DNA of 40,356 nt. Source: an uncultured Prevotellaceae bacterium. Its GTDB lineage: Bacteria > Bacteroidota > Bacteroidia > Bacteroidales > Muribaculaceae. Of this stretch, positions 15,915 to 23,561 are shown piece by piece (within the stretch, counting starts at the first letter, position 1; each line of letters begins with the position of its first letter). The translations under genes were made by a program, and so were the position numbers. The stretch lies in contig CALGGO010000003.1 in NCBI GenBank assembly GCA_937916085.1, positions 1 to 40,356 on the forward strand, read 5' to 3'. The notes beneath the pieces are model-generated. The model was given only the letters and a program-made list of their open reading frames with translations. It had not been told where the DNA came from and ran no database searches.

Positions 15915-18671
15915 TTATTGGGGATTTGTGAGTTTTTGGTAGAGTTCAAAGAGGCGGGCGACGCATTCGCTCTCGGTCATGGTGATGGGGAAGCCGTAGG
16001 CTGCCATCACTGCCTTGTCATTCTGCTGGTGCGCCTTGCGTAATTCTGGGGGCATAGTCAATTCATCATACAGGTCGGCAAGACTACTGTCTGGGTACAA
16101 TGCTCTAGCGTCGAGAATTCCTTGTGCAGTTGCCGCTATCTTCTCACGCTGCTCATCACTAACCTCTGGCCACGGGAAGTTGTTGTAAACGATATCCTTA
16201 CTATAACGATAGTCACTCTTTAGCCTTCCACACACTACTCTCATCCACGCCATGTGGACATTGCTCTCCAAAACGCCAAAGTGATACAGTGAGGCATCGG
16301 GAATGATAAGAACTAGATTACTACTTAAGGAATTTGAATCAAGAAAACCCATTGGAACATATCTTCGCCTTTCTGAAGAAACACTTGGCACTATTATATA
16401 TTCACTATTTGGCATGTTCTCAACTTGGAAATGCGTAGGGCGCTCAGCAAGTTTTAAAGTGCTTGACCTTTTGCTTGCAAGCCTAAAATTCCTCACATTT
16501 TCAACTCTTTTCAAGCAATGAGGCATTGAGCGCAGTTCGGCGGGAGAGCAATCACCAAGCCACAGGCAATATCTTGGTTTTTGATGGATAAACTCTTGTG
16601 CTCCATACCAAGGGCGGAAATAATGCTGAGATTTTGGCTCTAACTTGATAAATTCTTCCATCTCTTCTTTTGAAAAAAGATAGTTGCCATCATCAATAGG
16701 TTGATTGCCAATAGCTATTCCTGAAACATCACAAATAGGTTTTGTTCTGCTTTCAACAAAAACGCTTGGAGCATCAATTAAATAAGGATTGATGTTCTTG
16801 ACTTCAATTGTCTTGCCATTGTCAAAAATGAAATATTTTGGACTATCATTGTAGCTAAACCCAATTATCACGCAATGCACATGTGCCTTGTCGCTTGCTT
16901 CACTGTCCCACCTGAAAGTGCGATAGGCAAAATTGAATCTCAAACCGTCGTCAAATAGCGGTTTCCAAAGGTTAGCAACCTGTTCGCCTTGTGATATGCT
17001 GTTGGTGGAAACCAGTGCGGCTCTTATCTTAGTGTCTTTCATGAGCTCAGATGCTTTTTTATACCAGCCGCACACATAATCGAGATTTCCCACATTCTTC
17101 CATTTCTTTCCAAAAATGTTGAGTAAGTCGTCTTTTTGTTCCGAATTCATTATTCTTGCCCCCACAAATGGCGGGTTTCCGATGATGTAGTTTAGTTTAT
17201 CTTTCGGCACCACTGTTTCCCAGTCAATGCGCAGGGCGTTGCCCTCATGGATATTGTCGTAGGTCTTCAGAGGCAGGAAGTCGATGTCGTGCTTTATGAT
17301 GCGTTCGGTTTCGGCAAGCATCTGAGCCTCGGATATCCATAGTGCGGTAGTGGCGACCGTCACGGCAAAGTCATTGATCTCTATGCCGTAGAACTGGTTG
17401 ATATTGACCTTGATTGGATTTACCTCCTCAAAGCCTATCATCGCCTGACCGTAGGTCATGGCAGCCACCACCTCGTTCTCCAGTCGGCGCAACGACAGGT
17501 AGGTCTCGGTCAAGAAATTGCCCGAACCGCAAGCAGGGTCAAAGAATGTGAGGCTCGCCAGTTTATCTTGGAAAGCAGAGAGCTGTCGCTGACGGGTGCG
17601 TTCCACTTTCTCCTCCTTAATCTCGTCAAACTCCCGTTTGAGGTCATCGAGGAACAGGGGGTCTATCACCTTGTGGATGTTCTCGATGCTCGTGTAATGC
17701 ATGCCACCGCTACGGCGCGTCTCGGGGTTGAGGGTGCTCTCAAACACGGCACCGAAGATTGTCGGACTTATCTCGCTCCAGTCGAAGTCGAGCGACGCAC
17801 GTTGCAGCAGCAGTTCGCAGAGTTCTGGTGTGAATTGAGGAATATCCACCTGCTCGGCAAAGAGTCCACCGTTGGTATATGGAAACGCCTTAAGCTCGTC
17901 ACGCAGAAAACGGCTCCGTTTTTCTGTTGGTGTGTTCAGCACTTCAAAGAGATCACGTAGGGTGCTGCGCATCATCTCAGGTTCATGCTTTACAAGATAG
18001 TCATGGAACTGGTCACGGGTGAATATGCCGGCATCCTCGGCGTATAGGCAGAACACCAGTCGCACGCACAGGATGTTCAGTTGCCGCAGGGTGTCAGGGT
18101 CGCTGTCGCCATATTGTGCCAGCAGAGCGTCATAAATCTCGCCTATTATCTCGCCGGCCTGCATCGACACCTCCATCTCACGGGAAAGGTGCTCGCTGCG
18201 TGTGTCCACGAGGAACTGCAGGCGGTAGTATTCCTTCTCCAGGTTCTCCAGCAGTATCTGCTCAGGCTCGCAGTTCGGTTGCTCCATGTCATAAACCAGG
18301 AACTCCTTGAAGTTGCTCACCACCACCCATCGGGGGTGTTCACTACGAGGCAGTTCCGTTATGTAACGTTTCGCTTGTTGGAACGGAGTCAGCAGTGTCC
18401 CATCACTTTGACGTATCGGTTTCCGAAGGTCCTTATCGATGCTTTTCTGCTCGATCAGAACTTCCGTTTTAGGTATTCGTCCATCAATGAATGCTGTGTG
18501 GTCCAGATGCACCTGGTTTTCAAAAATTATGAAGTCGGCAGGATGTTCCACGCCATACACTTCACCCAGCAGTTGCATCCAGAACGGTTGGCTTTCGCCT
18601 TTCTCATAGCCGCGGCCAGCCCACTTTTCAGCAAACTCACGCGCTGCATTCCTTTGTTGTTTATCTGTCAT
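15915..18671 (-). CDS. MmeI-family type IIL/IIG restriction-modification enzyme
   Basis: A 918-residue single-chain restriction enzyme and adenine methyltransferase, almost the length I recall for MmeI. The start at 18671 (MTDKQQRN) is preferred over the longer frame from 18767. The N-terminal nuclease has Asp63 and Glu74-x-Lys76 in VLIEQKS. A helical linker follows. SAM motif I FDPACGSGNF is at 377-386 and catalytic motif IV NPPF at 499-502. Residues about 510-800 are the target-recognition region, and their DNA (about 16270-17150) is clearly richer in A/T than the rest of the gene, as if exchanged. The C-terminal SDYRYSKDIVYNNFPWP block is typical of the family. The enzyme should cut about 20 bases from an unknown asymmetric site and methylate one strand. 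No separate methylase or specificity gene is needed or seen. Confidence 0.9.
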   Translation of the reverse strand: MTDKQQRNAAREFAEKWAGRGYEKGESQPFWMQLLGEVYGVEHPADFIIFENQVHLDHTAFIDGRIPKTEVLIEQKSIDKDLRKPIRQSDGTLLTPFQQAKRYITELPRSEHPRWVVVSNFKEFLVYDMEQPNCEPEQILLENLEKEYYRLQFLVDTRSEHLSREMEVSMQAGEIIGEIYDALLAQYGDSDPDTLRQLNILCVRLVFCLYAEDAGIFTRDQFHDYLVKHEPEMMRSTLRDLFEVLNTPTEKRSRFLRDELKAFPYTNGGLFAEQVDIPQFTPELCELLLQRASLDFDWSEISPTIFGAVFESTLNPETRRSGGMHYTSIENIHKVIDPLFLDDLKREFDEIKEEKVERTRQRQLSAFQDKLASLTFFDPACGSGNFLTETYLSLRRLENEVVAAMTYGQAMIGFEEVNPIKVNINQFYGIEINDFAVTVATTALWISEAQMLAETERIIKHDIDFLPLKTYDNIHEGNALRIDWETVVPKDKLNYIIGNPPFVGARIMNSEQKDDLLNIFGKKWKNVGNLDYVCGWYKKASELMKDTKIRAALVSTNSISQGEQVANLWKPLFDDGLRFNFAYRTFRWDSEASDKAHVHCVIIGFSYNDSPKYFIFDNGKTIEVKNINPYLIDAPSVFVESRTKPICDVSGIAIGNQPIDDGNYLFSKEEMEEFIKLEPKSQHYFRPWYGAQEFIHQKPRYCLWLGDCSPAELRSMPHCLKRVENVRNFRLASKRSSTLKLAERPTHFQVENMPNSEYIIVPSVSSERRRYVPMGFLDSNSLSSNLVLIIPDASLYHFGVLESNVHMAWMRVVCGRLKSDYRYSKDIVYNNFPWPEVSDEQREKIAATAQGILDARALYPDSSLADLYDELTMPPELRKAHQQNDKAVMAAYGFPITMTESECVARLFELYQKLTNPQ

Positions 18672-18975
18672 AATTATATTAATGGTTACAAGATTACAAA
18701 TTACGAAATTATCCCGATTATAAGCCAGTCGAAATAAAGAAATTGACTTTTTATAGGAAAAATACAAAAATCGATGAGAAGGATAAATAATCTTACTGAT
18801 GATTTAGTAAGTGATAAGTCATAAGTGTTAATTGGGCTGCCCTTTTTTGTTATAGAAAAAAGTTGTACCGTTGCATAAATGTAGGCGGCGCCTCGGAAAA
18901 ACTCAAAACAAGTTTTGGTTTTTCTCTCGGCTTGCACTAACTTTGCACATTTAAAATTTAAAAGCATTAATTCAC
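18672..18975. other. Divergent intergenic region between the RM gene and rlmD
   Basis: 304 AT-rich bases. A TAAGTGATAAG-type repeat lies at about 18808-18831, a small hairpin CTTACT/AGTAAG just before it, and the rlmD promoter at 18914-18945. No clear promoter consensus is seen for the restriction-modification gene. Confidence 0.5.
18914..18945 (+). promoter_or_regulatory. Bacteroidetes promoter of rlmD
   Basis: TTTG at 18914-18917, a 20-base spacer and TAACTTTG at 18938-18945. Transcription should start near 18952, about 24 bases before the GTG start. Confidence 0.75.
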
Positions 18976-20388
18976 GTGGGAAAGAAGAAAAATTTGCCTC
19001 TGCTGGAGGATTTTGAGATAACTGGTGTGGCTGCCGAGGGCAAGAGCTTGGGTCGCTGGAACGAAATGGTGGTGTTTGTGCCTTACGGTGCGCCGGGCGA
19101 CATTGCCCGTGTGAAGATTACCCGCAAGAAACACAGCTTTTGCGAGGGGGTGATTGATGAACTCATTAAGCCCAGCGAGGTGCGTGTGGAGCCTATGTGC
19201 CAGCACTTTGGGGTGTGCGGCGGCTGCAAGTGGCAGCACCTGCCTTATGAGTATCAGCTCAAGTGCAAGCTGCAGCAGGTGGTCGATGCCCTGGAGCGCA
19301 TTGCTAAGGTGCCGTTGCCCGAGATTTCGCCGATTCTGGGCTCGAAAAAGACGACTTTCTACCGCAACAAATTGGAGTTCACCTTCTCTAACAAATGCTG
19401 GCTCACCACCGAGCAGATGCGCAGCGGCGAGGAGTTCCCCAACCGCAACGCTGTGGGCTTCCACATCCCTGGCGGCTTCGACAAGGTGCTCAACATCGAG
19501 AAATGCTGGCTCCAGGACGACATCAGCAACCAGATGCGCCTCTTCCTGCGCGACTATGCCCAAGAGCGCGGCTACACGTTCTACGACATCCGCAACAACG
19601 TGGGGTTTATGCGCATGATGATGGTGCGCACCGCCAGCACAGGCGAACTGATGCTTGTGGTGGTCTTTGGCGAGGACAACCGTGACGCCATCGACGACGT
19701 GATGGGCGCCTTGAAAGAGCGTTTCCCGCAGATCACTTCGCTCATGTATGTCATCAACCTCAAGGTCAATGACTCGCTTGGCGACCAGGAGTTTGTCCTT
19801 TACAGCGGCCGCGACTACATCGAGGAGGAGATGGAAGGGCTCAAGTTCCGTGTGGGACCAAAGTCGTTCTACCAGACCAACAGCGAGCAAGCCTACGAAC
19901 TTTATAAGGTGGCACGTGATTTTGCGGGGCTCACCGGCAACGAGCTCGTCTATGACCTCTACACCGGCACTGGCACTATCGCCAATTTCGTGTCGCGCCA
20001 GGCGCGTGAGGTGATAGGTATCGAATACGTCCCCGAGGCGATTGAGGACGCAAAACTCAACTCCGAGGTCAACGGCATCACAAACACTAAGTTCTTTGCT
20101 GGCGACATGAAAGACGTGCTTACGGGCGAGTTTGTGGCTAAGCACGGCATCCCCGACGTGATGATAGTTGACCCGCCGCGCGCCGGAATGCACGAGGATG
20201 TGGTGCGTGTGATTCTCGATGCCGAGCCGCAGCGCATCGTGTATGTGAGCTGCAACCCCGCCACCCAGGCTCGCGACCTCGCAATGCTCGACGTGAAATA
20301 TCGTGTCGAGGCTGTGCAGCCAGTGGATATGTTCCCTCACACCCACCATGTGGAGAATGTGGTGCTGTTAAGGAAAAAGCTAGGATAG
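18976..20388 (+). CDS. rlmD: 23S rRNA (uracil-5-)-methyltransferase RlmD
   Basis: A 470-residue RumA/TrmA-type enzyme that makes 5-methyluridine in 23S rRNA (position 1939 in E. coli). It starts with GTG. An N-terminal TRAM domain (about 1-65) is followed by the iron-sulfur cysteines Cys75, Cys81, Cys84 and Cys177. The SAM motif VYDLYTGTGTIANF is near 333-346 and the nucleophile is Cys426 in VSCNPATQARDL. All expected residues are present. The DUF5686 gene begins two bases after the stop, so the two probably form one operon. Other Bacteroidetes members of this family can modify different uridines, so the exact site is inferred. Confidence 0.92.
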   Translation: MGKKKNLPLLEDFEITGVAAEGKSLGRWNEMVVFVPYGAPGDIARVKITRKKHSFCEGVIDELIKPSEVRVEPMCQHFGVCGGCKWQHLPYEYQLKCKLQQVVDALERIAKVPLPEISPILGSKKTTFYRNKLEFTFSNKCWLTTEQMRSGEEFPNRNAVGFHIPGGFDKVLNIEKCWLQDDISNQMRLFLRDYAQERGYTFYDIRNNVGFMRMMMVRTASTGELMLVVVFGEDNRDAIDDVMGALKERFPQITSLMYVINLKVNDSLGDQEFVLYSGRDYIEEEMEGLKFRVGPKSFYQTNSEQAYELYKVARDFAGLTGNELVYDLYTGTGTIANFVSRQAREVIGIEYVPEAIEDAKLNSEVNGITNTKFFAGDMKDVLTGEFVAKHGIPDVMIVDPPRAGMHEDVVRVILDAEPQRIVYVSCNPATQARDLAMLDVKYRVEAVQPVDMFPHTHHVENVVLLRKKLG

Positions 20389-20390
20389 GA

Positions 20391-22997
20391 ATGGCTAGGA
20401 ATAACTCAAAGAAATTAAAATTAAAAGAAACTGAAAGAAACGAATTGAAGGCTAGGGGGTATATCTTGGTTTTGGTGATGATGGTCATCGCGCTGGCGGC
20501 TCAGGGACAGCAGCCGGGGGATGGCTACACGCGCATCAAGGGCGTGGTCACCGACTCAGTGACTGGCGAGGGAATGCCCTACGCCCAGATTTTCCTTATA
20601 GGCTCACAGACTGGCGCTTTGACCAACGAGCAAGGCGGCTTTACCATTGTCACTGGCGTGAAGTTTGAGAAACTCAGGGTCGATGTCGTTGGCTATCAGA
20701 CGAAAGAGATAAAGGTGCCTCTTGGCGAATACACTGAGTTGGAAATCAAGCTGGTGCCTACCTCTGTGATGCTCAACGAGGTGATAGTCAAGAAGACCGC
20801 CAAGTATGTCAAGAAGGGCAACCCTGCGGTGGCGTTTGTCGAGAAGCTGCGTGCAAGGCGCAATATGTACAGCCCTCGCGACCACGACTATTACAACTAC
20901 GACAAGTATGAAAAGGTGTCGTTTGGCCTCAACAATTTCAACTCGTCGAGCACTAAGAACCTGATTGCCCAAAATTTCAAGTTCCTGAAAGAGTACATCG
21001 ACACCTGCGATGTCACGGGCAAGATGATATTGCCGCTCTCCATTCAGGAGAAGGTGTCGCAGGAGCACTACCGCAAGTCGCCGTCAACGCACCGCGAAGT
21101 GGTGACGGCAACCAACCATGCCGGCATCGACGACCAGCACGACACCGAGAGCATCAAGAAGTTCATTGACGACATCTTCCGTGAGATAGACATCTTCAGC
21201 AACGACATCACCTTCATGCAGAACCGCTTTGTGAGTCCGCTCTCGAGCATAGGCACCGACTTCTACAAGTATTACCTCGACACGGTGATGGTCGATGGCG
21301 TGCAGTGCTATGAACTCTCGTTCACGCCGTTCACCACCGAGACTTTCGGGTTCACGGGCCGCCTTTATGTGCCTGCCAACGATACCACCATGTTCATCTC
21401 AAGTATCAAGATGAACGTGCCCCGCACCATTAACCTCAACTATGTGAAGCAGGTGTATCTTGAGCAGGACTATATCAAGGCTCCCGATGGCAGCCGCCTC
21501 AAGATTCGTGACGACGTGATGGTTGAGCTGCAGATTGCTCCTAAGACTCCCGAGCTCTATGGTCGCCGGCAGACGTTCTACGACGGTCACAACTTCAAGC
21601 AGCCTAAGGACATGACAATCTTTGAAGGAAATGCCGAGGTGCTGACAAATCAGGTCAAGGAGCAAGACGAGAACTACTGGGTGGCGCACCGTCCTGTGGT
21701 GGCGGTGAAAGACGAGCACACCGTCAAGGATATGCTGGCTCGGCTGCGGCAGTCTAAGCTCTTCTACTGGTGCGAGAAGGTGGTGGTGACGCTGGTGAGC
21801 GGTTACATCAACACCAATGCCAATGCCAAAGAGAGCCGTTTTGACATAGGACCGATGAACACCCTCATCAGCGGCAATTCCCTTGAGGGCGTGCGACTTA
21901 GAGTTGGTGGCATGACAACGGCAAAGTTGAGCCCTCGATGGTTTGGCAAGTTCTATGTCGCCTACGGCACACGCGATGAGCGGTTCAAGTATATGGGTCA
22001 GCTCGAATATTCGTTTGTCGATAAGAAGAAACATCCTAATGAGTTTCCTGTCAAATCGTTGCGGCTCATGCACCGCTACGATGTCGATAAGCTCGGTCAG
22101 CACTATCTTTACACTAATCCCGACAATGTGTTCCTTGCCCTGAAGCGCCAGAAGGACGACAAGATGATTTACTTGCGCGAGACGCTTCTAGAGTACAAAC
22201 TTGAGACGCAATCGGGATTCTCGGTGACTGCCAATGTGCAGCACCAGCGCCATGAGGCGTCGCGCTTCCTGCCGTTCGTCGATGGCAACGGCAACACCTA
22301 TGGGCATTACAACACGGCAGGTTTCCAAGTCACTCTGCGCTATGCGCCGGGCGAGAAATTCTACCAGACGCGCTCGTTCCGCATTCCCATCAATCAGGAC
22401 GCGCCAGTGTTTACCCTCTCTCACACCTTCATGCCGCGAGGATTCTTGGGCAGCGACTACACTATCAACAAGACCGAGGCGGGGGTGCAAAAGCGCTTCT
22501 GGTTCTCGGCGTTTGGATATACCGACATCATCGTCAAGGCAGGAAAAGTGTGGAGCACAGTGCCTTATCCCGAACTGCTATTGCCTAACACCAATCTCTC
22601 CTATACCATTCAGCCCGAGTCGTTTGCCCTCATGAACGCTATGGAGTTTGTCAACGACCAATACTTGTCGTGGGATGTGACCTACTGGATTAACGGCGCC
22701 ATCCTCAACCGCATTCCGCTGCTCAAGAAGCTAAAGATGAGAGAGGTGGTGTCGTTCAGGGGATTATGGGGTAAGCTCACCGACAAAAACGACCCGTCGC
22801 AGCACCCAGAGCTGCTGCAATTCCCCGCCAATGTCCTCTGCCTTAAAATGGGAAAAAGACCTTACATGGAGATTGGCGTGGGGCTCGATAACATCCTCAC
22901 TTTCTTGCGGGTAGATTACGTGTGGCGCATCAACTACCGCGACAACCCCGGCATCAACCGCAGCGGCGTGCGCATCCAGCTGCACTTCACGTTCTGA
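20391..22997 (+). CDS. DUF5686 / carboxypeptidase-regulatory-like outer-membrane protein
   Basis: An 868-residue protein. A basic N-terminus precedes a hydrophobic signal segment (about 24-38). Residues about 48-130 form a carboxypeptidase-D regulatory-like beta-sandwich (RIKGVVTDSVTGEGMPYAQIFL) of the kind found at the N-terminus of TonB-linked and other Bacteroidetes envelope proteins. The remainder is a long DUF5686 region with many alternating strands and a terminal aromatic strand ending in HFTF, consistent with an outer-membrane beta-barrel. It is co-transcribed with rlmD (two-base gap). The substrate is unknown. Confidence 0.85.
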   Translation: MARNNSKKLKLKETERNELKARGYILVLVMMVIALAAQGQQPGDGYTRIKGVVTDSVTGEGMPYAQIFLIGSQTGALTNEQGGFTIVTGVKFEKLRVDVVGYQTKEIKVPLGEYTELEIKLVPTSVMLNEVIVKKTAKYVKKGNPAVAFVEKLRARRNMYSPRDHDYYNYDKYEKVSFGLNNFNSSSTKNLIAQNFKFLKEYIDTCDVTGKMILPLSIQEKVSQEHYRKSPSTHREVVTATNHAGIDDQHDTESIKKFIDDIFREIDIFSNDITFMQNRFVSPLSSIGTDFYKYYLDTVMVDGVQCYELSFTPFTTETFGFTGRLYVPANDTTMFISSIKMNVPRTINLNYVKQVYLEQDYIKAPDGSRLKIRDDVMVELQIAPKTPELYGRRQTFYDGHNFKQPKDMTIFEGNAEVLTNQVKEQDENYWVAHRPVVAVKDEHTVKDMLARLRQSKLFYWCEKVVVTLVSGYINTNANAKESRFDIGPMNTLISGNSLEGVRLRVGGMTTAKLSPRWFGKFYVAYGTRDERFKYMGQLEYSFVDKKKHPNEFPVKSLRLMHRYDVDKLGQHYLYTNPDNVFLALKRQKDDKMIYLRETLLEYKLETQSGFSVTANVQHQRHEASRFLPFVDGNGNTYGHYNTAGFQVTLRYAPGEKFYQTRSFRIPINQDAPVFTLSHTFMPRGFLGSDYTINKTEAGVQKRFWFSAFGYTDIIVKAGKVWSTVPYPELLLPNTNLSYTIQPESFALMNAMEFVNDQYLSWDVTYWINGAILNRIPLLKKLKMREVVSFRGLWGKLTDKNDPSQHPELLQFPANVLCLKMGKRPYMEIGVGLDNILTFLRVDYVWRINYRDNPGINRSGVRIQLHFTF

Positions 22998-22999
22998 GA

Positions 23000-23178
23000 C
23001 TATTTGATTGTTTCCTTCTTTGAGATTGGCAAAGCTTCAAACTCTTCGCTTAAAAGCTCATATACATACGTGGCCTGATAGTGGTCAAATAAAAACCTTG
23101 ACCAAAATCTTTGAAACGATGCGACTTTGTCAGGTCTATTTCATCGAAATCTATATTTATGCCGTGGTAGAGTCTCAT
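23000..23178 (-). pseudogene. Truncated DUF3990 gene (broken ADP-ribosyltransferase-like partner of DUF3791)
   Basis: Its ATG (23178) overlaps the stop of the DUF3791 gene by four bases. The frame encodes 42 residues, beginning MRLYHG and containing DFGQGFYLTT, the start of DUF3990 proteins, and then stops at 23050-23052. A second frame carries on from the same point (QATYVYELL... to ETIK) to a TAG at 23000-23002. This indicates a deletion or frameshift that removed most of a protein of about 150 residues. As I recall, DUF3990 lies in the ADP-ribosyltransferase clan. The product is almost certainly inactive. Confidence 0.65.
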
Positions 23179-23393
23179 TCCAAAAAACCTCCATTATTTT
23201 TACAAATTACAATCAAGTCGTCAACGGCATCGTCAATCGACTGTAAGTGCAGAGTGGGGTAGAAATCTACAAGGAACTTAACGCCTTTAAAGTTATAAAG
23301 GTATTGAAAACCAACTCTAACCGGCATTCCAAAACGCTTGGCAAAAGCACGGATGCAGGCATTAATAAATGGTATTTGATACTTGTCGGCCAT
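23175..23393 (-). CDS. DUF3791 family small protein
   Basis: A 72-residue protein whose middle (GFQYLYNFKGVKFLVDFY) and end (DAVDDLIVICKNNGG) match the pattern of DUF3791 proteins, which usually sit in front of DUF3990 genes in gut Bacteroidales and Firmicutes. It has an intact promoter at 23414-23444. Its coupled DUF3990 partner is broken, so it may survive as an orphan antidote or cofactor. A toxin-antitoxin role for the pair is a hypothesis. Confidence 0.7.
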   Translation of the reverse strand: MADKYQIPFINACIRAFAKRFGMPVRVGFQYLYNFKGVKFLVDFYPTLHLQSIDDAVDDLIVICKNNGGFLE

Positions 23394-23413
23394 TTACAAT
23401 TTATTTACATCTA

Positions 23414-23444
23414 CAAAATTATACATATTATATTAAATGACAAA
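23414..23444 (-). promoter_or_regulatory. Bacteroidetes promoter of the DUF3791 gene
   Basis: On the minus strand, TTTG (23441-23444), a 19-base spacer and TAATTTTG (23414-23421). Transcription should start near 23407. Confidence 0.7.
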
Positions 23445-23501
23445 ATATTTTTTTGAGATTATTGCAGTAGAAAATTAAAGATAATTAAAGCTTTCTCAAG
23501 A

Positions 23502-23535
23502 ACTAAACGCATCCCTTGATTGAGATGCGTTTAGT
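23502..23535 (-). terminator. Hairpin after the GH31 gene
   Basis: A perfect 12-base stem (23502-23513 with 23524-23535) and a ten-base loop, 26 bases beyond the GH31 stop. The following minus-strand bases are only moderately T-rich (TTCTTG), so termination is likely but not textbook. Confidence 0.5.
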
Positions 23536-23561
23536 GTTATGAGTAGGATTAGTAGCGACCT

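Noticed and set aside
18967..20349. A 460-codon open frame antisense to rlmD.
   Set aside because: RlmD on the other strand has all family motifs. The antisense frame is His/Val/Leu-rich, as expected from a G/C-third-position shadow.
23008..23262. Plus-strand open frame of 84 codons after the DUF5686 gene.
   Set aside because: It is antisense to the DUF3990 remnant and the end of DUF3791, both of which have recognisable protein patterns on the minus strand.
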